From JAJKIV01 sp036741775 (lineage in GTDB: Bacteria; Gemmatimonadota; Gemmatimonadetes; Gemmatimonadales; Gemmatimonadaceae): a DNA stretch of 64,000 nucleotides. Positions within the stretch are counted from its first letter, which is position 1; each line of letters opens with the position of its first letter. The DNA lies in assembly GCA_036741775.1 (NCBI GenBank), contig DAINRQ010000025.1, positions 1 to 64,000 on the forward strand. Direction: 5' to 3'. This document shows positions 24,231 to 31,891 of this stretch, one piece after another. The notes beneath the pieces are model-generated. The model ran no database searches. It was not told the DNA's origin and worked only from the letters and a program-made list of their open reading frames with translations. The position numbers were made by a program, and so were the translations under genes.

Positions 24231-26342
24231 ATGATGAGCGCCCTTCTGATCGCCTCGTTCGCGTCACTCCAATCGCCCACCACGCAGTCGCCGCCGGACA
24301 GCGTGCTGGCGGACAGCGTGCCGGCGCCCCTGACGGTGACCCAGGCATGGGCGGCGGGACGGCCCGTTGCGCACGACGCGTCGCTCGCGTTCAGACTCGG
24401 TCGCCCACTGCTTCGCGACGAGCGACTCGCGTTGGTCGTTGGCGCGGTGGACCTGGCAGGCTTCGCGACCGACGAAGGCACCACTGTCACGCTGCACCTG
24501 CGCAGTGCCCGCGTCGCGCCGGGTAGCCACGAGGTGATCGCGTACTCGGTCACCGAGACGGCCTGGACGGAGCTCGGCCGGTTCCCGGTGATGGTGCTCA
24601 CGCGCGGCGGGTTCGAGTCGATGCGCGTGGCTCCGTCGGCGACGCTCAACAACGTCGGCCAGCTCGCCGAACGCACCTCCGCGCTGGAGACGCCGTCGCC
24701 GCGCCGGACGTTCCAGGACTTCACGGGGAGTGCCGGCGTTCAGGCCGCGTTCCAGCGCCGCGGCGTGACGCTGGAAACGCAGTGGAACGTGGCGGGGACG
24801 AGCGAGCGGGAACAGGCGCTCCGGTTCAGTGAGCGCCAACAGGCTGCCCCGCTCATCGATCTCGCCGACTTCTCCGTGTCACTGCGCGGCGGCCCGACGA
24901 CGCTGTCGTTAGGTTCGCTCACCCTCGGCCAGCAGCGCCATCTGGTGCAGCAGTTCCCGAGCCGAGGAGTGACTGCCTCCGTGGCACGCGGACCGGCGAC
25001 GCTCACGCTCGCCGCGGCCAACGGCTCGAGCATCGTCGGGTGGAACAACCTGCTCGGCGTGAGCGATGGTCGTCACCTTCTGCGCACGGCGATGCTCGCG
25101 ATGGAGCTCGTGCCAAATCATCCGGGATCGCTCCGTCTCGAGACCACCGTGGTCGACGGCTCGACGCGGCCGAACACCGGTGTGGCACGCGGAGCGATCG
25201 TTGACGCGGAGCGCGGCGGCGGACAGGGCATCGCGCTCGACGCACGCACGCCCGGCCAGCGCGTGCGGCTTCGCGCGGAGTGGGCGCGCAGCCGACTGCG
25301 TCCGGCGCGCGACGACGAGCTCACGGACGATGTGACGCTCGTACCGCTCGGCGCCGCGCGCGGGAACGCGCGATACGCCGAGCTCGGCATCGACGTTCTC
25401 CGTCAGCGTCGTCTCCTGTCGCTCGTCACGACCGACCTGTCGGTGATTCTGCGGCACGAGCGGGTGGACCCGCTCTATCGAAGTGTCGCCACGTCGCCGC
25501 AGGCCGATCGTCAGGACAACGGTGGCGAGGTCGCGCTCACGTTAGGCGCGCTCGGCGTCCGGGTGGCGTACGCGGCGAGCGGAGACAACCTCGGTGACGT
25601 GCCCTCGGTGCTGCGGACGGAGAACCGACAGACCCTCACGAGCGTCACGCTCCCGCTCGGCCAGGCGTTCACGCGGATTCCGCGACTCTCAGCCTACCTC
25701 CCGCTGCTTTCGGGAAGCTGGGGGCGCACGCACGCGGTTGCCGATGACCTGCCGACGAACGGCGACTTCCGTCCGGTGGATCTCCCGGACCAGCTGAGCA
25801 CCACGGCGGACGCATCGGCGCAATGGACGCTGACGCGTTGGAGAGTGAGCTATCGCTTCGCCCGCAGCGCACAGGACAACCGACAGGCCGGGCGCGAGCG
25901 CGCGGATTTCGCGACCGACATTCACGCGGTATCGGTCGGGTTCACGCCGCTGGCCGTGCTGGACGTCGGCGTCGACGCGACCGACGAGCAGCAGACGAAC
26001 GAGGAGCTCGATCAGTCGCAGCGGCTTCGCCGGTTGGGCGTCGCCGGCACGTGGCAGCTCACGCGACTCGCGCAGTTCTCCGGCGGCTACACCGCGACCG
26101 TGTCGCGCGATCGTCCCGCCACCACCCGCGGCACGCAAGCCGACCTGCGGGCAGAGCTCTCGCACGGCTTCGACATTCGTGGCGGCGCCGACGGTGGCAA
26201 CGCACGCGGCCGCCTCTTCGTGCGCTACCAACGGCTCTCGGCCGAGACACAGCAGCGGATCGATGCCGTCGCGTCGGTGCTGCCACCGGGCCGTCGTCTG
26301 CGGTGGAACGTGGCGACCGGCCTCTCGTATCGGGTGCTCTGA
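24231..26342 (+). CDS. Large exported protein, probable outer-membrane beta-barrel
   Basis: A 703-residue protein with a short signal (MMSALLIASFASLQ). After a first domain of about 150 residues (AWAAGRPVAHDASLAFRLGR), the sequence is a long series of alternating strands (GVTASVARGPATLTLAAANG, TDLSVILRHERVDPLYR, RRLRWNVATGLSYRVL) with the aromatic and polar alternation of beta-barrels, ending in a hydrophobic strand. No POTRA, plug or known barrel family is recognised. ATG codons at 24159 and 24231 are both possible; the second gives the better signal peptide. It is the first gene of a five-gene run of exported proteins and the next start is one base after its stop. Confidence 0.65.
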   Translation: MMSALLIASFASLQSPTTQSPPDSVLADSVPAPLTVTQAWAAGRPVAHDASLAFRLGRPLLRDERLALVVGAVDLAGFATDEGTTVTLHLRSARVAPGSHEVIAYSVTETAWTELGRFPVMVLTRGGFESMRVAPSATLNNVGQLAERTSALETPSPRRTFQDFTGSAGVQAAFQRRGVTLETQWNVAGTSEREQALRFSERQQAAPLIDLADFSVSLRGGPTTLSLGSLTLGQQRHLVQQFPSRGVTASVARGPATLTLAAANGSSIVGWNNLLGVSDGRHLLRTAMLAMELVPNHPGSLRLETTVVDGSTRPNTGVARGAIVDAERGGGQGIALDARTPGQRVRLRAEWARSRLRPARDDELTDDVTLVPLGAARGNARYAELGIDVLRQRRLLSLVTTDLSVILRHERVDPLYRSVATSPQADRQDNGGEVALTLGALGVRVAYAASGDNLGDVPSVLRTENRQTLTSVTLPLGQAFTRIPRLSAYLPLLSGSWGRTHAVADDLPTNGDFRPVDLPDQLSTTADASAQWTLTRWRVSYRFARSAQDNRQAGRERADFATDIHAVSVGFTPLAVLDVGVDATDEQQTNEELDQSQRLRRLGVAGTWQLTRLAQFSGGYTATVSRDRPATTRGTQADLRAELSHGFDIRGGADGGNARGRLFVRYQRLSAETQQRIDAVASVLPPGRRLRWNVATGLSYRVL

Positions 26343-26343
26343 C

Positions 26344-27711
26344 ATGCCTGCGACCTCGTTCCCGACGACGCTTCGCCGAGCGATCGGGCTGCCCGGGCTC
26401 GCGGAGTGCGTGGCCGTATGCGTGGCGATGTGCACGGCCGCGGCGGGTCACGCCGGCGCGCAGGTGCGCGTGAACCCGACAGGCGTCAGTGTCAACGCCA
26501 CCGGCGCAACGACCGTGTTCCTCACGTTCGGCGGCGTGGGCAACCGGGTGCCACGAGAAGGCGTGTGGTGCGGTCAGCTGATGGACGCCACCCCCGACCT
26601 CGGGCTGCGATGCGATCCCGGGTCGATCTTCGGAACTCTCCCGTCGCGCTACGACCTGCTGCGGCCGAGCGGTCGCGGTGCCGTGACCGACATCATGTCG
26701 ATTCCGCCGTCGGTGGCGCGGCGCGCGTACGAAGATGCGGTTCGCGGAGCCCGATCGACCTTCTTCTACGTCAGGCGCTTCGAGAGCCTGACGGGTGGTC
26801 CCGACGAATACGTGGCCGTGACCTGCCGGCTCACCGGCGGAGGTGCGCGGGTGCCGTTCGCACTCACCGATGTGCAGCTGGCATTCGACTCCGACGTGCC
26901 AGTGCTCGTGCTATCGAGCGACGGGCATGTACCGCCTGTCGTGGCGCGCATCAGGTACAACGGCACCGGGCGCCTCAAGGGTCGCTGGGAGGTGGCGCTG
27001 CCCGGCGATGAGCCACCGACCACCGAGGACCTGCTTTCCGAGGCCGCGCTCCCGGCCGAGCGGCGTGGAGCACAGAGGCGCTACACGGAGGTCGAGCGAT
27101 TCAACGTGTTCCTGCCGCCTAACGGCCGTTTCGAGCTGCAGGGCCCGCCGCCGGACCGCCTGCCGACACGCGTGGACGGAACGTACCTGCTGCTGCTCCG
27201 CATCGAGGCCGACAGCGAGCGCGAAGGCGACTCCGACCTCGGCGTGGTGGGTGCCGGTGACGGCATCCTGCACAGCGGTGCCGTGGCCGGTTTCGCGATC
27301 CCGCCCTTGCGATACGTCGTGGGCTCCGGCGAGACGGTTACGACGCGGGCGGGGTCGACTACCCGCGCAGTCGGGCTGCTTCGTCCCGAAGACGGTGCGC
27401 TCATTCCCTCCGGGTCGATGGTGGTGGTGCGCTGGAGCGAAGATGCGCTGGCCGCGCGCTACCGCGTGGAGACAGCCGGGTCGGCGCACGGCGCGAGCGT
27501 GTTCACGGCGTACGTACGGCGCGGCGTGGTGCGCTATGTCGTTCCGCCGTTCGTGTGGGAGCGCGTAGCCGATGACACGATGTGGTGGCGCATTGTCGCG
27601 CTCGATGCCGCCGGGCGTGCAATCCGTTCGAGTGAATGGCGGCAGGTGCGGCGGGCGCCCGCGGCGCCCGCGGATTCCACAACGCCCGCGAGCCCCGCGA
27701 CGGTGCCCTGA
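26344..27711 (+). CDS. Exported protein of unknown function
   Basis: A 455-residue protein with a signal peptide (ECVAVCVAMCTAAAGHAGAQ). It shows a beta-rich body (VRVNPTGVSVNATGATTVFL, then VTCRLTGGGARVPFALTDVQ) and a C-terminal fibronectin- or Ig-like module (VGLLRPEDGALIPSGSMVVV, RWSEDALAARYRVETAG) ending in a Pro/Ala/Thr-rich tail. Paired cysteines (VWCGQL and LRCDPG) suggest a periplasmic disulfide. No family is recognised. It starts one base after the putative barrel gene and shares its operon, so a role in the same surface structure is likely. Confidence 0.7.
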   Translation: MPATSFPTTLRRAIGLPGLAECVAVCVAMCTAAAGHAGAQVRVNPTGVSVNATGATTVFLTFGGVGNRVPREGVWCGQLMDATPDLGLRCDPGSIFGTLPSRYDLLRPSGRGAVTDIMSIPPSVARRAYEDAVRGARSTFFYVRRFESLTGGPDEYVAVTCRLTGGGARVPFALTDVQLAFDSDVPVLVLSSDGHVPPVVARIRYNGTGRLKGRWEVALPGDEPPTTEDLLSEAALPAERRGAQRRYTEVERFNVFLPPNGRFELQGPPPDRLPTRVDGTYLLLLRIEADSEREGDSDLGVVGAGDGILHSGAVAGFAIPPLRYVVGSGETVTTRAGSTTRAVGLLRPEDGALIPSGSMVVVRWSEDALAARYRVETAGSAHGASVFTAYVRRGVVRYVVPPFVWERVADDTMWWRIVALDAAGRAIRSSEWRQVRRAPAAPADSTTPASPATVP

Positions 27712-27720
27712 GGTGACCAG

Positions 27721-28857
27721 ATGTCGAGACCAATCCCTTCGGAGAACTCACCCATGTCCACGTTAGGCCGCAGTCTCGCCGTGACCGGCCTGCTGCTTCT
27801 CTCGGTGCCACCGTCCGCGCGCCCAGCGCTTTCACCCAGTGCGCCCGGCGCACCCGGCGCACCCGACGGACCCGGCGTGCCGGCATCGAATTTCGCGGAG
27901 AACATCAGGGTGGTCGACTTCGCATCGAGCCTGACGTACGACCTCACGAAACGACCGCCCGTTCGCCGCGGCGTGACGTCCTCGATCAGCATCAAGAAGA
28001 ACTTCATCGATCTCGTTCCGTTCGGGCAGGTGTCCGTGAGCGGAGCCGGGGCGTCGATCAGCAATCTCGACAACGGCACGGACGGCGGCACCGGATACAT
28101 CTCGATGCGGCTGACAGTGCCGAGCAACGCCACGCTCGGCACCGTCATCACGCTCAGTGTCGGGCTCGTCGATCGGTTCACGTTTCGCGTCGTGAACCGC
28201 GGCGTGGTCACGTCGGTCACGAAGAACCCCGATCCGGCGACGCTGCAGCCGGGTACCGAATGGACCGCCACCGTGACTGGTACGGACCTGGGCGGGCCCG
28301 GCCTCCTCACGATTCCGTGTCATACGGTGACGGTTCCGAATCGGAGCAACACGTCGGTGCAGTACCGGCTTCGGCGCGCCGATACGTGCTCCACGACGAC
28401 CTTCTCCTTCCGTCTCGTCGCGGCGGCGACGAACGACCCGCCGACGTGGACCACCGCAACCGGCGGAGGAACGGGCTTCGCCTTCTCGTACGTGCCGCCG
28501 CCGCCAACCGGTGTGACCTGCACATCGATCCCGAACATCACCGCGCCGGTGATCACCCGCCCGCTGAACAATCAGGTGCTCGTGTTCGGATCGGGCACAG
28601 CGTCACCGACTCGAGTGACCGTTGCCTGGGAGCAGCGGACGCAACCGGGAAACTTCCTGCCGCCGAACAACGAGTGGCTCGTCACGCGTCAGGTCACCAC
28701 CCAGTTCGGGACCATCACCAGCCAGCCGGTGACCGTCACCGCGTTGTCCACCGTGCTGTCGGTCGCCATTCCGGGAACGGCTACGGTGTCGATTCGCGCG
28801 AGGAACTGCGGGACACCGGGGCCGGCCACGACGATCACGTTCACCACGCGGTATTAG
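27721..28857 (+). CDS. Exported Ig-like repeat protein of unknown function
   Basis: A 378-residue protein with a signal peptide (SLAVTGLLLLSVPPSARP), a short Gly/Pro collagen-like stretch (SAPGAPGAPDGPGVP), and two or three Ig-like beta domains (VSVSGAGASISNLDNGTDGG, then TVTGTDLGGPGLLTIPCHTV) with several cysteines. ATGs at 27721 (GAGGTG upstream) and 27754 (GGAGA upstream) are equally plausible. It is the third member of the exported-protein run. No catalytic motif is visible; a structural or adhesive role is inferred. Confidence 0.7.
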   Translation: MSRPIPSENSPMSTLGRSLAVTGLLLLSVPPSARPALSPSAPGAPGAPDGPGVPASNFAENIRVVDFASSLTYDLTKRPPVRRGVTSSISIKKNFIDLVPFGQVSVSGAGASISNLDNGTDGGTGYISMRLTVPSNATLGTVITLSVGLVDRFTFRVVNRGVVTSVTKNPDPATLQPGTEWTATVTGTDLGGPGLLTIPCHTVTVPNRSNTSVQYRLRRADTCSTTTFSFRLVAAATNDPPTWTTATGGGTGFAFSYVPPPPTGVTCTSIPNITAPVITRPLNNQVLVFGSGTASPTRVTVAWEQRTQPGNFLPPNNEWLVTRQVTTQFGTITSQPVTVTALSTVLSVAIPGTATVSIRARNCGTPGPATTITFTTRY

Positions 28858-28866
28858 TAAACGCAG

Positions 28867-29502
28867 ATGCCGAGGCGACCGGAGACGTGGGTGCGCGTGC
28901 TTCGTCGCGCGAGATCGCTCGCGGCGGTGGCCGTCCTGCTGCTGGTGACCGCCAACGCGGGGACGTCTCCGGCCGCGGCCGCGCGGCTGCCGCGACAGGA
29001 TGTGCTGCCGGTGGTGGGCGGGCCGGGGGGCACTTCGTTCGCGCAGGTCTGTCCGACCGGTCACGTGCTGACGGGCATTCGCGCGAGGCGTAGCGCGACA
29101 CTCGATGCCATCGGCGTGCGATGCCGTCCCGTACAATCGAACGGGACGCTCGGCCCCGAGGTCGATGCCGGCCCGGTGTGGGGTGGACCGGGTGGCCGTG
29201 CGTTCGCGGCGTCGTGCGGCTCGTCGACCGTGATCGCCGAGCAGGTGGCTCGTTTCGACGGCAGGCACCTGTTGGCCCTGCGATATCACTGCTTTCGATG
29301 GGACGCCGCGATGCGCCGGTGGGACGCGACGTCGGGCAGGCGTAACGCGATCATCGTGGTCGCACCGATGGCTGCGTCGGCCGCGGCATCGACGAACGAG
29401 ACATCCACCCCGTGCCCCGCCGCGGCACGACCGGCCGACGGCGTCCGCGGTCGCTCGGGCATGGTGGTGGACGCCATCGGTATTCGCTGTGACCTCCCGT
29501 AG
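28867..29502 (+). CDS. Exported two-repeat jacalin-like protein
   Basis: A 211-residue protein with a signal peptide (SLAAVAVLLLVTANAG) and a lectin-like repeat: GGPGGTSFAQVCPTGHVLTG, then IRARRSATLDAIGVRC; again WGGPGGRAFAASCGSSTVIA, and near the end GMVVDAIGIRC. The GGxGG...F...C..G..L.G...R.....D.IGVRC pattern is that of jacalin-like beta-prism proteins that bind glycans. Each repeat carries a Cys pair. It is the fourth gene of the exported set and may recognise the carbohydrate to which the divergent Reg_prop sensor responds (inference). Confidence 0.72.
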   Translation: MPRRPETWVRVLRRARSLAAVAVLLLVTANAGTSPAAAARLPRQDVLPVVGGPGGTSFAQVCPTGHVLTGIRARRSATLDAIGVRCRPVQSNGTLGPEVDAGPVWGGPGGRAFAASCGSSTVIAEQVARFDGRHLLALRYHCFRWDAAMRRWDATSGRRNAIIVVAPMAASAAASTNETSTPCPAAARPADGVRGRSGMVVDAIGIRCDLP

Positions 29503-29572
29503 CCTCCGATCCGTAGTCGTTAGGCAGCGACCAGGCCTACCCTTTCACACCATCTCTTCCGCGAGGATCATC

Positions 29573-30316
29573 ATGCGTCCGCCGACCGGTCGTCCGCTGG
29601 CCCGCCTTCTCCGCCACCCACCCTCGCCGACGATTCGCTCGGCGCTCGTCATGCTCGCTACCGTCGCGGCAGGTGGCGCATTGTTCATTCCGACGGTCGC
29701 CTGGACGACGAGTCCGCTGTCGCTGCTATCAGTGACCCTCTCGCCAGCGGACGTGCCCCTCGGCAGAAGGACAACGGGCACGGTGACGATCAGCGCGACG
29801 CGGGCACTCTCCACCATTCAGCTTGCGAGTCTGAACAGGAGCGTCGCGACCGTGCCGAGCTCGATGACCATCCCCGGTGGCCAGACGAGCGGCGCGTTCA
29901 CGGTGAGCACGACTACCAGCGTCCCCGGCTGTACGGATATCACGGCGACGATGGGTGGCGTCACGAAACGCGCGACGATCTTCGTGTTGCCGGCGCCGAC
30001 GCCGAGCAGCGCGCCGGTGAGGGTGACGGTCCCACCGTCGGCGGTCGGAGGACAGACGGTGCAGGGCCGGGTGGGCTTGTTGGGCGTGACGGCGGGAACG
30101 CACACCGTGCGACTGTCGAGCAGCAACACGAACGTGGCGACCGTGCCGGCGTCGGTCACCGTGTCGGCAACGCAGAATGAAGTGACGGTGTCCGGCTCGT
30201 CGAGCTTCCCGATCACGACGGCAACCGTGGGCCACACACAATGTGCGGTGATCACCGCGACCTTCAACGGCACCACGAGCAAGGCGCTCATCAAGGTGGT
30301 CACGATCTCGGGGTAA
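29573..30316 (+). CDS. Exported protein with two Ig-like domains
   Basis: A 247-residue protein from an ATG at 29573 (GAGGA upstream) with a signal segment (IRSALVMLATVAAGGALFIP) and two tandem Ig-like domains of about 95 residues sharing the pattern LSSSNTNVATVPASVTV / LNRSVATVPSSMTIPGG, followed by TDITATMGGVTKRA / AVITATFNGTTSKA. This repeat is the common bacterial surface module seen in many S-layer and adhesin proteins. It is the last of the five exported-protein genes. Upstream, GTTAGGC and AGGCCTACCCT recur as they do before the SBP56 gene, which may mean that it also has its own promoter. Confidence 0.72.
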   Translation: MRPPTGRPLARLLRHPPSPTIRSALVMLATVAAGGALFIPTVAWTTSPLSLLSVTLSPADVPLGRRTTGTVTISATRALSTIQLASLNRSVATVPSSMTIPGGQTSGAFTVSTTTSVPGCTDITATMGGVTKRATIFVLPAPTPSSAPVRVTVPPSAVGGQTVQGRVGLLGVTAGTHTVRLSSSNTNVATVPASVTVSATQNEVTVSGSSSFPITTATVGHTQCAVITATFNGTTSKALIKVVTISG

Positions 30317-30446
30317 CGAGCGGACCGGGCGGCGGCCGGCTGGGGTGCTCGCCGAATGCGCGGCGTACCCCAGCGGGGAATCGGCGCTTTCGCGTGCTGT
30401 CAGACCCCTTCGCTACCATAGGAGCGTCTCTCACCGGAGCCGCTCC

Positions 30447-31802
30447 ATGCAGCACAAGGTCCTCGTCGACTACGAGCTCGCCGTCGCGCAGCAGGGCTTC
30501 ATTGTGCGCGCCCTGCTCGAGCTGAAAGGCAAAGCCCCCACGCCCGACAACCGTATCCCGCTCAACCTCGCCGTCGTCCTCGATCGCTCCGGCTCCATGG
30601 CCGGCGACAAGCTCGCCGCGGCCCGTGACGCCGCGGCGATGCTCGTGCAGCGCCTCCACCCGGACGACATCGTCAGCGTGGTCGCCTACGACGACGAGGT
30701 CACCACCGTCGCCGAGCCGGCGACGGGCGGCGCCCAAGCGTCGCTGCCGACACTCATCAAGCACATCGAGCCCGGCGGATCCACCAACCTGAGCGGCGGC
30801 TGGCTCCGCGGGCGCGAGCTCGTCGCGCGCGGCACGCGCGGGGGTGGGGTCAATCGCATCATGCTGCTCACCGACGGACTCGCGAACTGCGGGATCACCG
30901 ACTCCGCGCAGCTCCTCGGACTCTGTCGTACCGCGTGTGCTGCCGGGATCACCACGACGACCATCGGCTTCGGCGCGGACTACGACGAGAAGCTCCTCCG
31001 CGGCATGGCCGACGCCGGTGGGGCGAGCACCTGGTACATCGAGCGGCCCGATCAGGCGGCCGACGTGTTCGCCGAGGAGCTCGAGGGGCTCCTCACGCTC
31101 TCTGCGCAGACAGTCTCGGTCGAGATCCGGCCGTCCGACAGCGTGACCCTCACCGCCATCCGCCATCAGTACCCGACGACCACGTTAGGCACCGGCGGGG
31201 CTCGCCTCGAGCTCGGCGACGTCTACGCGCGCGAGCCGAAGTCGGTGCTCGTCGAGTTCTTCGTGCCGGGCATCCCGTCATCCCGAGCGAACGCGAGCGA
31301 AGCGAGCGGAATTCGAGGGATCGCAGGCGTCCTGGTAGAGGGTCCGGCGGACGTCGCCATCGCGCACATCACCCTCACCGCGCACGTCCTCACGGACGCG
31401 GGCGGGGTCGAGCGGCAGGAGATCGTGTTCCCGATCACCACGTGCCTAACGTCCGACAGTCACACGGAACCCGAAGTGCGCCGCGAGATGCTCCTGCTCG
31501 ACGCGGCCAAAGCACGAGAGGACGCACTCCGTCTCCGCGACGAAGGCGATCTCGGCACCGCGGCGGGATTGCTCCGCGACCTGTCTGCTCGGCTCGCCGT
31601 GGCACCGGAGGAGTACGGCTCGGTGGTCGCGGCGGAGCTCCGCGAGCAGTCCGCAGACCTGATGAGTATGGCGGACGCCTTCGCTGCCGAGAATGTCAGC
31701 GCGCAGGACGCGAAGTATCTCGCCCAGCGAGCGTACAACGCGCACCGCGGGAAGCGCGCGTACGAGGAGAAGCTCTCGCGCGGCGGTCGCGGCTCAGCGT
31801 AG
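30447..31802 (+). CDS. VWA domain protein
   Basis: A 451-residue cytoplasmic protein. A von Willebrand A domain spans about residues 35-215 with the MIDAS motif VVLDRSGSMAGDK, GGSTNLSGGW and a second Asp in MLLTDGLANCG. A beta domain and a C-terminal helical region (EVRREMLLLDAAKAREDALR, then YLAQRAYNAHRGKRAYEEKL) follow. It resembles stand-alone bacterial VWA proteins that scaffold metal-dependent complexes. The ATG at 30447 has GGAG 8 bases upstream. About 23 codons (31277-31345) derive from a GTCATTCCGAGC-family repeat inserted in frame, giving SSRANASEASGIRG between two strands. It is upstream of addB but has no known repair role. Confidence 0.82.
   Translation: MQHKVLVDYELAVAQQGFIVRALLELKGKAPTPDNRIPLNLAVVLDRSGSMAGDKLAAARDAAAMLVQRLHPDDIVSVVAYDDEVTTVAEPATGGAQASLPTLIKHIEPGGSTNLSGGWLRGRELVARGTRGGGVNRIMLLTDGLANCGITDSAQLLGLCRTACAAGITTTTIGFGADYDEKLLRGMADAGGASTWYIERPDQAADVFAEELEGLLTLSAQTVSVEIRPSDSVTLTAIRHQYPTTTLGTGGARLELGDVYAREPKSVLVEFFVPGIPSSRANASEASGIRGIAGVLVEGPADVAIAHITLTAHVLTDAGGVERQEIVFPITTCLTSDSHTEPEVRREMLLLDAAKAREDALRLRDEGDLGTAAGLLRDLSARLAVAPEEYGSVVAAELREQSADLMSMADAFAAENVSAQDAKYLAQRAYNAHRGKRAYEEKLSRGGRGSA
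31277..31345. repeat. Palindromic repeat inside a VWA coding sequence
   Basis: It starts GTCATCCCGAGCG and ends GGTAGAGGGTCC. These match the left arm and loop of the elements at 44592-44706 and 48193-48499. It is about 69 bp, in frame, with no stop. The right arm is lost. Confidence 0.7.
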
Positions 31803-31891
31803 CAGACAAGCAAGTTCGTGCGTGTGTCAGCCCCAGGTGTTACCGTAGTCGCTGCCCCGCGTCGTCCCCGTGGTTGCACCCTGCTCCCTCG

